64,000 nt of DNA. Origin: Anabaena cylindrica PCC 7122 (GTDB lineage Bacteria > Cyanobacteriota > Cyanobacteriia > Cyanobacteriales > Nostocaceae). This document shows, piece after piece, positions 42,268-51,786 of this stretch. Position numbers and translations under genes: made by a program. How positions within the stretch are numbered: the stretch's first letter is position 1; each line of letters opens with the position of its first letter. The notes beneath the pieces are model-generated. The model was not told where the DNA came from. It did not search any database and saw only the letters and a program-made list of their open reading frames with translations. The stretch is from the NCBI RefSeq assembly GCF_000317695.1, contig NC_019771.1, positions 2,980,001 to 3,044,000 on the forward strand, written 5' to 3'.

Positions 42268-43032
42268 ATGGAGGCACGGGTACAAAAAATTATTTCTCAA
42301 TTGGGGATAGCCTCACGTCGGGAGGCCGAAGAAATGATTAAACAATCACGAGTGCAGATAAATGGGATTTTGGCACATTTAGGTCAAAAAGTCGATCCCC
42401 AACGAGACACAATCTGCATTGATGGTAAACCCGTCTCTGAAAGCCAGCGTCCGTCTTTAATTTATTTGTTGATACACAAACCAGCTGGTGTGGTTTCTAC
42501 TTGCGATGATCCCCAAGGAAGACCTACTGTTTTGGAGCTATTACCGCCAAAATTACAAAAAGGTTTAGGTATTCACCCGGTTGGGCGTTTAGATGCAGAC
42601 TCTACAGGAGCATTAATATTAACAAATGATGGGGACTTGACATTTGCGCTAACTCATCCTAGTCATAATATTTCTAAGACATATCATGTTGTGGTGAACG
42701 GAAATCCCCCAGAAACAGTTCTAGGGATATGGCGTAAAGGTGTAATTCTGGAAAATAGAAAAACACGACCTGCTAAAGTACGCTTAATTGAAAGTTTGGC
42801 TAACCAAAGCAAATTAGAAATTATTTTACAGGAGGGAAGAAATCGCCAGATTCGTCGTGTGGCTGAACAATTAGGATATCCTGTTATCCAACTACATCGA
42901 ACCGCCATAGGTTCAATTCAATTACGAACATCAAAAAGCGGTTTTCTCGGTTTAGGTGACTATCGGCATCTCACACCAGAAGAGATTATTTTTTTAAACA
43001 AGCAGATAAAGCGGATACCTATTAACAATTAA
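42268..43032 (+). CDS. Pseudouridine synthase of the RsuA/RluB/E/F family
   Basis: An S4 domain (residues 1-60: QKIISQLGIASRREAEEMIK, SRVQING) precedes the catalytic domain. The catalytic Asp lies in GIHPVGRLDADSTGALILTN. TYHVVVNGNP and EGRNRQIRRVAEQLGYPV are further family blocks. The 254-residue length suits an rRNA pseudouridine synthase, probably RluB-like, but the exact uridine is not predictable. It is followed 26 bases later by a RodZ-like gene, so they may be cotranscribed. Confidence 0.92.
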   Translation: MEARVQKIISQLGIASRREAEEMIKQSRVQINGILAHLGQKVDPQRDTICIDGKPVSESQRPSLIYLLIHKPAGVVSTCDDPQGRPTVLELLPPKLQKGLGIHPVGRLDADSTGALILTNDGDLTFALTHPSHNISKTYHVVVNGNPPETVLGIWRKGVILENRKTRPAKVRLIESLANQSKLEIILQEGRNRQIRRVAEQLGYPVIQLHRTAIGSIQLRTSKSGFLGLGDYRHLTPEEIIFLNKQIKRIPINN

Positions 43033-43058
43033 GTTGAGTTAAGGAGTGTAGGGAAATC

Positions 43059-43856
43059 ATGAAATGGCTGAGAAGGAAAGATGAAAATTCGAGCAAACCG
43101 TCAATAGAGCAATTACAAGTAGAAAAATTGACCCAATTGGGCAATAAACTGGGATCATTGCGTCAAGAACAGGGTTTATCCCTAGACGAAATTGTGGCAA
43201 TGACCAGAATTCCTCGAAGACTGCTGCACGCAATTGAAACAGGTGATTTAAACGATTTGCCAGAACCAGTTTATATACAGGGGTTAATTAGGCAATTTGC
43301 TGATGCACTAGGGCTAAAGGGAGCAGAGTTAGCTAGCAATTTTCCCCTTGGTTCTCAACAGATGAGTTTACAAAGCAGCTGGAAACCTAAACCTGTTGCT
43401 CAATTACGTCCTCTTCATCTTTACTTACTTTACATTTTTCTGATTATCTGCTCTGTTAACGGCTTATCTCAATTATTGAACAAGGCCGCTTTGCAAGCAA
43501 ATAACCAAAATCAACAAAAGACAGAAAGTAAATCTGATGCAACACCAGAAATACTCCAAGCCAATGAGTTGCAGAAAACCCAATTTAGTAGCAGTACTTC
43601 AGAAGATAAAGCAGTAGAGATTGGTGTGACGTTGAAGTCATCATCTTGGCTTCGTGTTGTCGCTGATGGTAAAACCGAGTTTGAGGGAGTTTTACCGGAA
43701 GGATCTCACCGCAATTGGAAAGCCTCTGAGGAACTTACAGTGAAAACTAATAATGCTGGTGGTGTTTTGATGAGTGTTAATCAGCAAAAACCCAAACAAA
43801 TGGGAAAAACAGGGAAAGTGGAAGAAATCAGGATTGCGGCTAAACTCAGGTCGTAA
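43059..43856 (+). CDS. RodZ-like helix-turn-helix membrane protein
   Basis: Architecture: a cytoplasmic Xre-type HTH (residues 30-95, GSLRQEQGLSLDEIVAMTRI, LLHAIETGDLNDLPEPVYIQ), a membrane span (about 122-140, LYLLYIFLIICSVNGLS), a polar linker, and a C-terminal DUF4115-type domain (about 180-265). RodZ links MreB filaments to the wall synthesis machinery and shapes rods. Cyanobacteria carry such genes, but the role here is inferred. Length 265 is typical. No MreB gene is in view. Confidence 0.85.
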   Translation: MKWLRRKDENSSKPSIEQLQVEKLTQLGNKLGSLRQEQGLSLDEIVAMTRIPRRLLHAIETGDLNDLPEPVYIQGLIRQFADALGLKGAELASNFPLGSQQMSLQSSWKPKPVAQLRPLHLYLLYIFLIICSVNGLSQLLNKAALQANNQNQQKTESKSDATPEILQANELQKTQFSSSTSEDKAVEIGVTLKSSSWLRVVADGKTEFEGVLPEGSHRNWKASEELTVKTNNAGGVLMSVNQQKPKQMGKTGKVEEIRIAAKLRS

Positions 43857-43890
43857 AAAGTGCTGAATTTAGTAAAAGGGCTGGTTTAAG

Positions 43891-43921
43891 TAATAATTCG
43901 TAATTCGTAATTCGTAATTAG
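43891..43921. repeat. TAATTCG heptamer array
   Basis: Four tandem TAATTCG units. The rest of the 43857-44129 gap holds imperfect ATTGTAATCAG repeats and no ORF. Confidence 0.75.
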
Positions 43922-44129
43922 AATAGGGTACAAGCAATTACCATAATCACGAATTAAGATGATTGTAATCAGTGTAGTAATCCGTGAGCGAGCTAATACT
44001 GATTGTGATTACGAATAATGATTTTGACTGTTGATTACCAATTAAGTTAAGCCAGCCCCTGACACAAGTAATGAATTTTGAGAAATGAAAGGTTACTCTT
44101 ATTTAGAGTAGGCAATTATGATTAAATGA

Positions 44130-45638
44130 TTAGGAATTACTCGGAGCGCGGCCATAGAGTTTGGTAAGATTTTGCAAGCGATCGCACAATTCCCCACTCA
44201 AAACCCCAGCCTGATAGCGCCAACCCCAATTACCCTCAGCAGTACTAGGATAATTCATTCTGGCTTGAGTCCCTAGTCCTAAAACATCCTGTAAAGGAAT
44301 AATCGCTTGATTAGCGATGGAACTCAGAGCTAATCGAATTAAATCCCAGTTTATCCCATCAGGACTAATAGATCCCAAATAAAGCAACAAATTTTGCTTT
44401 TCGTAATCATTGGCACTATTAAACCAGCCTACAGTCGTATCATTATCATGAGTACCAGTATAAACTACAGCATTTCTGGGGTAATTAAAAGGTAAAAACG
44501 GATTACCAGGGTCAGAACCAAAAGCAAAATGTAACACCTTCATCCCAGGAAACTCAAACTGATCTCGCAGTGCTTCCACTTCCGGTGTAATAATCCCCAA
44601 ATCTTCTGCCAAAATGGGCAACTTACCCAACTTCTGTTTAATAACTTCAAAAAAAGCAACTCCAGGAGCTTCAATCCATTCACCATTAACAGCAGTTTCT
44701 TCCCCTTGAGGTACAGCCCAATAAGCCTCAAAACCCCGGAAATGGTCAATGCGAATTATATCTACATAATCTAGCATTGCTTCAAAGCGTTGCACCCACC
44801 ACTTAAAGTCTTGCTTTTGCAACTCCTCCCAGTTGTAAACCGGGTTGCCCCATAATTGACCCGTAGCGCTAAAATAATCAGGTGGTACACCCGCCATTAA
44901 AGCCGCTTCACCTGTTTCTTCATCTAGAGCAAAATTATCGGGATTTGCCCACACATCAGCACTATCATGAGCTACATAAATGGGGATATCACCAATAATA
45001 TCTATGCCATTTTGATTGGCATAATTCTTCAATTCTGACCACTGACGGAAAAACTCATATTCAACGAATTTGTAATAAAATATTTCATCTGTGAGTTCTC
45101 GTTCTATTTGGGATAATGCTGCTGGTTCTCTTCTTGCCAGTTGTGGTTCCCAAGTATGCCAACTTGCACCATTTCGGGCATCTTTAAGCGCCATAAATAA
45201 GGCATAATTATCGAGCCAATAGCCTTTGGTGTTACAGAAATGATGAAATGCTTTGCGTTGGATAGCAGTTGCTTGAGTTTTAAAATTCTCGCAAGCTTTT
45301 TTGAGCAGATTAACTTTAATAGGGATAGCTTGCTCAAAATCTACCTTATCTGTCGGAAATTCTGGTAAATTAGCAAAATCAGCTTCAGCTAAAAAACCCT
45401 CATCTACCAGTTTTTCTAGACTAATCAAAAAGTAATTTCCTGCCATTGCTGAGTAGCACATATAAGGAGAATTACCGTACCCAGTGGGGCCAAGAGGTAA
45501 AACTTGCCAATATTGCTGATAACTATTTTTGAGAAAATCAATAAAACGATAAGCTTCTAAACCTAAATCCCCAATACCAAAACGGCTGGGAAAGGAACTT
45601 GGATGTAACAAAATACCGCTTGATCTAGGAAAAGGCAT
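44130..45638 (-). CDS. malQ: 4-alpha-glucanotransferase
   Basis: MalQ (GH77) moves glucan chains, needed for glycogen breakdown in the dark. The start MPFPRSSGILLHPSSFPSRF is typical. The GH13-clan catalytic features are DIIRIDHFRGFEAYWAVP (nucleophile Asp), LPILAEDLGIITPEVEALRD (acid) and VVYTGTHDNDTTVGWF. Start at 45638 (AGG 10 bases upstream) rather than the open frame's 45671. 502 residues. It is divergent from the NUDIX gene. Confidence 0.95.
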   Translation of the reverse strand: MPFPRSSGILLHPSSFPSRFGIGDLGLEAYRFIDFLKNSYQQYWQVLPLGPTGYGNSPYMCYSAMAGNYFLISLEKLVDEGFLAEADFANLPEFPTDKVDFEQAIPIKVNLLKKACENFKTQATAIQRKAFHHFCNTKGYWLDNYALFMALKDARNGASWHTWEPQLARREPAALSQIERELTDEIFYYKFVEYEFFRQWSELKNYANQNGIDIIGDIPIYVAHDSADVWANPDNFALDEETGEAALMAGVPPDYFSATGQLWGNPVYNWEELQKQDFKWWVQRFEAMLDYVDIIRIDHFRGFEAYWAVPQGEETAVNGEWIEAPGVAFFEVIKQKLGKLPILAEDLGIITPEVEALRDQFEFPGMKVLHFAFGSDPGNPFLPFNYPRNAVVYTGTHDNDTTVGWFNSANDYEKQNLLLYLGSISPDGINWDLIRLALSSIANQAIIPLQDVLGLGTQARMNYPSTAEGNWGWRYQAGVLSGELCDRLQNLTKLYGRAPSNS

Positions 45639-45778
45639 AATTAACCTGAAATATAGGGATCTGTAAAACACGCATCGAATTTATCATGGCATGATCAGCG
45701 TTAACAGTTGTTGTTCATGAAGAAATAGGAACAACAGTAAAGAAATGGCAAGATTAGTAAAAATAACGATTCACAAAT

Positions 45779-46210
45779 ATGAGTTACAAAAATCCTGCGC
45801 CAACAGTTGATATTATTATCGAATTAATTGATAGACCGCATCGACCGATTGTATTAATTGAGCGACATAATCAGCCTTTAGGATGGGCTTTACCAGGTGG
45901 CTTTGTCGATTATGGTGAGCCGGTGGAGGTAGCAGCGCGGCGCGAGGCTGAGGAAGAAATAGGATTAAAGGTGGAGTTGGTCGAGCAGTTATTGGTATAT
46001 TCTGACCCCAGTCGTGATCCTCGTCAGCATACAATCAGCATTGTGTTTTTGGCTACTGCGACGGGTAAGCCTTTAGCGGGTGATGATGCTAAGGGTGTGG
46101 GGATTTTTGAGCCTTGGTCTATTCCTGGTAATTTGTGTTTTGATCATGACCGGATTTTGCGCGATTATTGGCGGTATAGAAATTATGGGATTCGTCCAAG
46201 ATTAGGATAA
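45779..46210 (+). CDS. NUDIX hydrolase
   Basis: The NUDIX box is complete: GGFVDYGEPVEVAARREAEE followed by EIGL, with Glu ligands intact. 143 residues. The family is broad; in cyanobacteria, similar proteins hydrolyse ADP-ribose or 8-oxo-nucleotides, but the substrate is unknown. It is separate from the paralogue at 23.7 kb. Spacing to malQ is 140 bases in a divergent layout. Confidence 0.9.
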   Translation: MSYKNPAPTVDIIIELIDRPHRPIVLIERHNQPLGWALPGGFVDYGEPVEVAARREAEEEIGLKVELVEQLLVYSDPSRDPRQHTISIVFLATATGKPLAGDDAKGVGIFEPWSIPGNLCFDHDRILRDYWRYRNYGIRPRLG

Positions 46211-46331
46211 GAGTAATGAACCGCGAAGGTGCGAAGAGCGCGAAGGAAGAGGGGAGAAGGGAGAAAGAAGGGAAGAGTATTGATACAAATTTTGGCGGTT
46301 ATACTTAGGTCAGGGTATTTAATGGTGCTTT

Positions 46332-47654
46332 ATGGACGCTGAGGAACTTTTAGAAAAATATGCTGCTGGGGAACTGAAGTTTCATTCTGTAAATCTGAGA
46401 GGGGTGAATCTTACAGGTGCAAATCTAAGTGGAATAGACTTCACAAGTGCAGATTTAACAGGGGTAGATTTGAATGATGCAAATTTGAGTAAAGCAAATC
46501 TTAACAGTACAAATCTCACTAGGGCATCTCTGACAAATGCTAATTTGAGTGAGTTGGTGAATAGTTCGAGTATAAATCTGACTTGGGCAGACCTGAGTGG
46601 TGCCAATTTGAGGGAAGCAAATATAAGTAGTGCCAATTTTAGTAATGCTAACTTGGATAATGCCAATTTGAGCAAAGCAAACTTAGATAGTACTAATTTT
46701 AGTAACGCTCACCTGGATAATGCCAACTTGAGAGATGCTACTCTACAATATACAAATTTCACTGAAGCCTCTTTGATAGATGCAAACTTGGCTAGAACTA
46801 ACCTCAATTCTGCTAATTTTAGTGAAGCTAACTTGACAGATTGCGATTTGAGTCAAGCAATAAATCTCACTAAGATCACACTCAAAAATACCAATTTCCA
46901 AAGAGCTAAAATTCGAGGTGTTAATTTATCACAGAAAGATTTATCAGGTATGAATTTTGCTGAAGCTGATTTGGGTGCGGCAAACCTCAATGGTGTAAAT
47001 TTCCAAAAAGCTTCTCTGAAAGGTATAAATTTAGGGAAAGCCGAACTGCAAAAAGTAAACTTGATGAGAGCAAATCTGGACAATGCAAATCTCAAAAAAG
47101 CAGATTTAACCGGTGCGAATATTTATGGTGCAACCTTTAAAAATGCTGACCTCACAGGTGCGATAATGCCAGATGGAGAAGTTTATACGACATCTGTTGA
47201 TTTAGACTTCGATAAACCAGATGCACCATTACCAAAAGATCCAAAAGAGATTTATATTATGACTCGTAAAGTTATCCGTACTGATAAAGCACCTGCACCA
47301 GTTGGCCCTTATAATCAAGCAATTCTCGCTTCTGGACAAATGTTGTTTGTTGCTGGACAAATCGCTATTGATCCTCGTTTGGGTGATGTTGTCTACACCG
47401 AAGATGTAGTCAAGCAAACTGAACAGGTAATGAGGAATCTTGAAGCTATTCTGACAGAAGCCGGTGCAACTTTTAAAGATGTAGTTAAAACGGGTGTATT
47501 TTTAGCGGATATGAATGATTTTGCCGCTGTGAATGCGGTTTATGCAAAATATTTTCCTGAAGATACAGCCCCCGCACGCGCTTGTGTGGAGGTGTCGCGT
47601 TTACCTAAAAATGTATTGGTAGAAATTGAGTGTATTGCTGTAATTGGTGGTTAA
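46332..47654 (+). CDS. Pentapeptide-repeat protein fused to a RidA/YjgF domain
   Basis: Residues 1-285 are almost continuous pentapeptide repeats (A(N/D)LXX: ANLSGIDFTSADLTGVDL...), forming a quadrilateral beta helix. The first 15 residues (MDAEELLEKYAAGEL) are the typical cap. A linker (DLDFDKPDAPLPKDPKEIYI) leads to a full RidA domain from residue 310 (MTRKVIRTDKAPAPVGPYNQ), with the PYNQAI, GATFKDVVKTGVFLADMNDF and PARACVEVSRLPKNVLVEIE blocks of the imine deaminase. It may be a true fusion or a lost stop between two genes: an ATG at 47259 could start RidA alone. Confidence 0.85.
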   Translation: MDAEELLEKYAAGELKFHSVNLRGVNLTGANLSGIDFTSADLTGVDLNDANLSKANLNSTNLTRASLTNANLSELVNSSSINLTWADLSGANLREANISSANFSNANLDNANLSKANLDSTNFSNAHLDNANLRDATLQYTNFTEASLIDANLARTNLNSANFSEANLTDCDLSQAINLTKITLKNTNFQRAKIRGVNLSQKDLSGMNFAEADLGAANLNGVNFQKASLKGINLGKAELQKVNLMRANLDNANLKKADLTGANIYGATFKNADLTGAIMPDGEVYTTSVDLDFDKPDAPLPKDPKEIYIMTRKVIRTDKAPAPVGPYNQAILASGQMLFVAGQIAIDPRLGDVVYTEDVVKQTEQVMRNLEAILTEAGATFKDVVKTGVFLADMNDFAAVNAVYAKYFPEDTAPARACVEVSRLPKNVLVEIECIAVIGG

Positions 47655-47688
47655 TCAACCTCTTTCCTTTGTGTTTTCTATGCCTCTG

Positions 47689-47798
47689 TAGTTAGATATA
47701 GCAATTCTCAAGCTTATGAAATACACCCTACCTCCGCTGTCACGCATCCTGCCCTTACCAAGGGGAGGGTTGGGGAGGGGTAATTTTGTATCTAACTA
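47689..47798. mobile_element. MITE-like element with 10-base terminal inverted repeats
   Basis: TAGTTAGATA (47689-47698) and TATCTAACTA (47789-47798) are perfect inverted ends of a 110-base unit. Its core has the CCCTTACCAAGGGGAGGGTT palindrome common in cyanobacterial MITEs. It has no ORF. Confidence 0.6.
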
Positions 47799-47929
47799 GA
47801 GTGGGAAAGGCTATAGATTATTTTTAAACCGTAGAGACACAGAGAGAGAAAAAGATTTTTCAAATGATATTGAAAGGGCTAGTTCTATAAATTAGCCTTA
47901 ATTTCATTAAAACTCAAACACCTTCTCAA

Positions 47930-48694
47930 TTAGACTCTTTGTCTATGACGACGACTATTTTTAATTTCCTTTGGCTCAACTATAGTAACTGCATCTTCTA
48001 AAGGTAAAGTCCGAACAGAGTTGTTAAAAACATTGACTTGATAAACCAAGTTATTGGTAATGTCTAATCCTGTTAACCAACCGCTACGCAGATGATAAGC
48101 ACCTGTATCAATGTCTAACCACCCTTGTCCTTGTGCCAATTGACCAGGAGCAACGCCAGGTAGAGTAAAGGTGATGGTATGACCGACGATAATTAACTTA
48201 TCGCTAAAATATGGCTGTTCCATGCTATGAAACTCTTCACGTATCCAGCAAAGTTCCTCAGCGGTTTGTTCTGAAACTGATTTATTGGGGTCTACACCTG
48301 CATGGGTTAACCACACATCTCCCAAGTCCATATAGGTGGGTAAATTCTCAAACCAATCTAGATGCTCTTGGGGAATTTGGGCTGTTTGATAACTGGTGAT
48401 AGTTGCTTGTCCACCACTATATAGCCATGCTTGTATTGTTTGATTAGAATTAAATTTGTTGTTATTAATCGCATTTAATAACATCTGCTCATGATTACCT
48501 AGCAAACAATCATAGTTATTTCGTTTGACAAAATCTACTACTTGTGCGCTTTGAGGTCCACGATCTATCAAATCTCCCAAAAAATAGACTTTTTCTGCTG
48601 ATGTAGGTGCAATTTTCTCCAACAGGATCATTAAACCTTGGTAGTAACCATGTACATCCCCGATAACAATTCTGCGTGGACTAATTTCGTTCAT
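47930..48694 (-). CDS. Metallophosphoesterase, PPP family
   Basis: A calcineurin-like phosphatase of 254 residues. The metal-ligand motifs are VIGDVHGYYQG, YFLGDLIDRGPQS and CLLGNHEQM in order, with IVGHTITF and WLTHAGVDP later; these match bacterial PPP-type Ser/Thr phosphatases (PrpA-like) or ApaH-like hydrolases. Which it is cannot be settled; the size fits PrpA. It could reverse the work of the Ser/Thr kinases in the same genome, but there is no direct link. Minus-strand ATG at 48694. Confidence 0.88.
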   Translation of the reverse strand: MNEISPRRIVIGDVHGYYQGLMILLEKIAPTSAEKVYFLGDLIDRGPQSAQVVDFVKRNNYDCLLGNHEQMLLNAINNNKFNSNQTIQAWLYSGGQATITSYQTAQIPQEHLDWFENLPTYMDLGDVWLTHAGVDPNKSVSEQTAEELCWIREEFHSMEQPYFSDKLIIVGHTITFTLPGVAPGQLAQGQGWLDIDTGAYHLRSGWLTGLDITNNLVYQVNVFNNSVRTLPLEDAVTIVEPKEIKNSRRHRQRV

Positions 48695-48977
48695 CGGCTC
48701 TAGCTCTGAATAAATTTACTAGCAAGTTTTATTACGGTTTTATTTTTTGATTACCGTATGGAAGGATCACTAAATACTTGATTAATTACATGATTTATTT
48801 TTAACAAAAATATTAAGTGACTTTAGTTTAAATTCTATCAGATATAACATAACTTGTGTGAAAATTAGCCAAGTTTTATAAAAATTTAATTGAAACCTTG
48901 TTTTGGGTAAGTTTTTCAGAGTGGGATTATAGCTTAAAATATAGACAATAGTTGTTTATCTCAGTGGAAACCGCACA
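48695..48977. other. AT-rich intergenic region
   Basis: A 283-base divergent gap between the phosphatase and the DUF2470 gene. It holds no ORF or clear repeat; promoters for both genes must lie here. Confidence 0.4.
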
Positions 48978-49256
48978 ATGTCTGATCAGTTTTCTCCAGA
49001 AATTAGCGATCGCATCTGCAAACACATGAACGAAGATCATGCCAACGCTGTTGTTATCTACGCCCAGGCTTTTGGTAGTGCCAAAAATGCCACAACAGCC
49101 CAAATGCTCTCAATAGATGCCGAAGGCATGGATTTAACTGCACAGGTGAACGGAGAAACAGTGCCAGTTCGCATTCAGTTTGATCATGTTCTTACAGATG
49201 CGGAAGATGCTCATCAAACTTTAATTGCAATGGTGAAGCAAGCGCGGGTTAAGTAG
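48978..49256 (+). CDS. DUF2470-family protein
   Basis: 92 residues; the pattern ICKHMNEDHANAVVIYAQAF and SIDAEGMDLTA defines the DUF2470 domain, often found near or fused to haem-binding and pyridoxamine-oxidase-like proteins. The conserved His residues (HMNEDH) suggest haem or metal binding, but no function is proven for the stand-alone form. Its stop codon abuts a GTACCGA repeat. Confidence 0.8.
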   Translation: MSDQFSPEISDRICKHMNEDHANAVVIYAQAFGSAKNATTAQMLSIDAEGMDLTAQVNGETVPVRIQFDHVLTDAEDAHQTLIAMVKQARVK

Positions 49257-49281
49257 TACCGAGTACCGAGTACTGAGTATT
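49256..49281. repeat. GTACCGA heptamer repeat
   Basis: Three tandem units (GTACCGA, GTACCGA, GTACTGA) start at the last base of the DUF2470 stop codon. Confidence 0.7.
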
Positions 49282-49479
49282 AGCCCATAGTTAAAACTAA
49301 GGGATAAAAAGTAAGAAGAGAGTAGAAACAGCCTCAAATAATAATTTTCTGGCTTTTTTGGATCATTAACAACTAAATTGTTAAGTGATATTACGAACTT
49401 TGGAAAAATATTGAGAAAATACCCGTCAGCCAAACATGGCTCTAAGGTAGAACCTATAGGATAAAATTGAGGTAATAAG

Positions 49480-49797
49480 ATGAATAAGAATAATATTCAA
49501 AACTATCGGTTTGTCTGCACCTTGGCATTTGGTGATATCTACGGTCAAATCATTGTTTGGTTAATCACAATTACCATTAGTTTGGCATCAGCTTTGGCGT
49601 TAATGGGTGCGAAAAGACCAGTATACGCTTTAGCCACGGTGGGACTAGTCGTTTTTCTCACACTGCCTTTCTTGCTGTTTGCTTTTGTGACGACATTGTT
49701 AAATCATATTGAATTAACTGCTATAGAACCAGGGACAAAGACTGAACCTATACCTGGTAACATTTCTCAGCAACAACCTGTACAGACAAGTAGTTGA
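49480..49797 (+). CDS. Small two-span membrane protein of unknown function
   Basis: 105 residues with two hydrophobic segments (about 20-43, IIVWLITITISLASALALMG, and 51-74, LATVGLVVFLTLPFLLFAFV) and a polar C-terminus with many Gln/Pro. A weak GAGGTAATAAG lies ahead of the ATG. A good terminator follows, so it is monocistronic. I recognise no family; homologues in Nostocales are hypothetical. Confidence 0.55.
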   Translation: MNKNNIQNYRFVCTLAFGDIYGQIIVWLITITISLASALALMGAKRPVYALATVGLVVFLTLPFLLFAFVTTLLNHIELTAIEPGTKTEPIPGNISQQQPVQTSS

Positions 49798-49845
49798 TAA
49801 ATGATTAATTGGTAATGGCAATAAACTAAGAACTTAAGATAACAT

Positions 49846-49873
49846 CCCTGTCTAGAGGCGGGGTATTTTTTTT
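49846..49873 (+). terminator. Rho-independent terminator of the small membrane-protein gene
   Basis: CCCTGTCT (49846-49853) pairs with AGGCGGGG (49856-49863), using two G-T pairs, and is followed by eight T residues at 49866-49873. Confidence 0.75.
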
Positions 49874-49891
49874 GCAATGTGAGTTAAATCT

Positions 49892-51619
49892 ATGTTAGAG
49901 CATGATGTTATTATTGTTGGTGGTGGTTTGGCAGGATGTCGGGCTGCGCTAGAAATCGCCCGCACTGACCCTAGTTTAAATGTGGCGGTAGTTGCCAAAA
50001 CCCATCCGATTCGTTCTCACTCTGTTGCTGCTCAAGGTGGTATGGCAGCATCTCTGAAAAATGTTGATGATGAGGATAGTTGGGAAGCACACGCTTTTGA
50101 TACTGTTAAGGGTTCTGATTATTTGGCAGATCAGGACGCTGTGGCTATTCTCACCCAAGAAGCGCCAAATGTGGTCATTGATTTAGAACACATGGGGGTT
50201 TTGTTCTCCCGTCTTGCTGATGGTAGGATTGCTCAACGGGCTTTTGGTGGACATTCCCACAACCGCACTTGTTACGCTGCTGATAAAACTGGCCATGCAA
50301 TTCTGCACGAGTTGGTGAATAATTTACGGCGTTATGGTGTGCAGATTTACGAAGAATGGTATGTAATGCGCCTGATTTTAGAAGATGGTCAGGCTAAAGG
50401 TTTGGTGATGTTTCACCTGTTGGATGGGCAAATTGAGGTGGTGCGGGCTAAGGCGGTGATGTTTGCGACGGGGGGTTATGGTCGCGTTTATAACACTACT
50501 TCTAACGATTATGCTTCGACGGGTGATGGTTTGGCAATGACTGCGATCGCAGGTTTGCCTTTAGAAGATATGGAATTTGTGCAGTTTCATCCCACCGGTT
50601 TATATCCTGTAGGAGTGCTGATTTCTGAGGCTGTGCGGGGGGAAGGGGCGTATTTGATTAATGCTGAGGGCGATCGCTTTATGGCCAATTATGCGCCTAG
50701 TAGGATGGAATTAGCTCCTCGTGATATTACCTCAAGAGCCATTACATATGAAATTCGTGCCGGTCGTGGTGTCAATCTTGATGGTAGCCCAGGAGGCCCC
50801 TTTGTTTACCTAGATTTGCGCCACATGGGTAAAGAAAAAATCATGAGTCGCGTTCCCTTCTGTTGGGAAGAAGCACACCGTTTAGTAGGTGTTGATGCTG
50901 TCACTCAACCGATGCCAGTCCGTCCCACAATCCATTATTGCATGGGTGGTATACCAGTTAACACCGATGGACAAGTCCGCAGCAGTGGAGACAGCTTAGT
51001 TGATGGCTTCTATGCTGCTGGGGAAACCTCTTGTGTTTCCGTTCATGGTGCAAATCGTCTCGGTAGTAATTCCCTATTAGAATGTGTAGTTTATGGCAAG
51101 CGGACAGGGGCAAGTATAGCCAGATATGTGCAGAACCGCAAATTTCCAAATGTAAATGAGCAACCTTATATTACCGAAGCAAAACAACAAATTCAATCTT
51201 TACTAGAACAACCTGGAAAATATCGCATTAACCAAATTCGCCAAGAATTTCAAGACACAATGACGCAATATTGTGGAGTGTTCAGAACAGAAGAATTAAT
51301 GCAAGAAGGTTTGGAGAAACTTGAAAAATTACAACAACAATATCCACAGATTTATTTAGATGATAAAGGCAGTTGTTGGAATACGGAATTAGTAGAAGCT
51401 TTAGAATTGCAGAGTTTAATGGTAGTAGGACAGACAATTTTAGCATCAGCCTTAAATCGTCAAGAAAGTCGCGGCGCACATTTCCGCGAAGATTTTCCCA
51501 ATAGAGATGATAGTCAATTTCTGCAACACACAATGGCTTATTATTCACCTGCGGGAATTGATATTCAATATCGTCCGGTAATGATTGATATGTTTGAGCC
51601 GAAGGAGAGGAAGTATTAG
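49892..51619 (+). CDS. sdhA: Succinate dehydrogenase/fumarate reductase flavoprotein subunit
   Basis: SdhA/FrdA oxidises succinate and feeds the plastoquinone pool. The N-terminal FAD motif is HDVIIVGGGLAGCRAALEIA, then SHSVAAQGGMAAS with the His that binds FAD covalently. Catalytic residues appear in HPTGLYPVG, RPTIHYCMGGIPVNTDGQV and the late GANRLGSNSLLECVVYG. Length 575, normal. No sdhB or sdhC is adjacent, consistent with split subunit loci in cyanobacteria. In vivo direction is not told by sequence. Confidence 0.95.
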   Translation: MLEHDVIIVGGGLAGCRAALEIARTDPSLNVAVVAKTHPIRSHSVAAQGGMAASLKNVDDEDSWEAHAFDTVKGSDYLADQDAVAILTQEAPNVVIDLEHMGVLFSRLADGRIAQRAFGGHSHNRTCYAADKTGHAILHELVNNLRRYGVQIYEEWYVMRLILEDGQAKGLVMFHLLDGQIEVVRAKAVMFATGGYGRVYNTTSNDYASTGDGLAMTAIAGLPLEDMEFVQFHPTGLYPVGVLISEAVRGEGAYLINAEGDRFMANYAPSRMELAPRDITSRAITYEIRAGRGVNLDGSPGGPFVYLDLRHMGKEKIMSRVPFCWEEAHRLVGVDAVTQPMPVRPTIHYCMGGIPVNTDGQVRSSGDSLVDGFYAAGETSCVSVHGANRLGSNSLLECVVYGKRTGASIARYVQNRKFPNVNEQPYITEAKQQIQSLLEQPGKYRINQIRQEFQDTMTQYCGVFRTEELMQEGLEKLEKLQQQYPQIYLDDKGSCWNTELVEALELQSLMVVGQTILASALNRQESRGAHFREDFPNRDDSQFLQHTMAYYSPAGIDIQYRPVMIDMFEPKERKY

Positions 51620-51786
51620 ATAATGGGAAGTGGTATTACAACTATTTTCAGGTAAGTGAACTACATTTCTTTGTCTCACGCAGAGACACAGAGGCACAGA
51701 GAGGAATCAAGAGTGTGGTCTAAATACTGAAGTTTTATAATTACCTCTTCCCTTTATCCTGCTCAATTTTGATTTATACTTAGATT

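Noticed and set aside
46382..46675. Long minus-strand frames opposite the pentapeptide-repeat region
   Set aside because: They are by-products of the A(D/N)L repeat codons read on the other strand, giving artificial FALLKFALL-type repeats.
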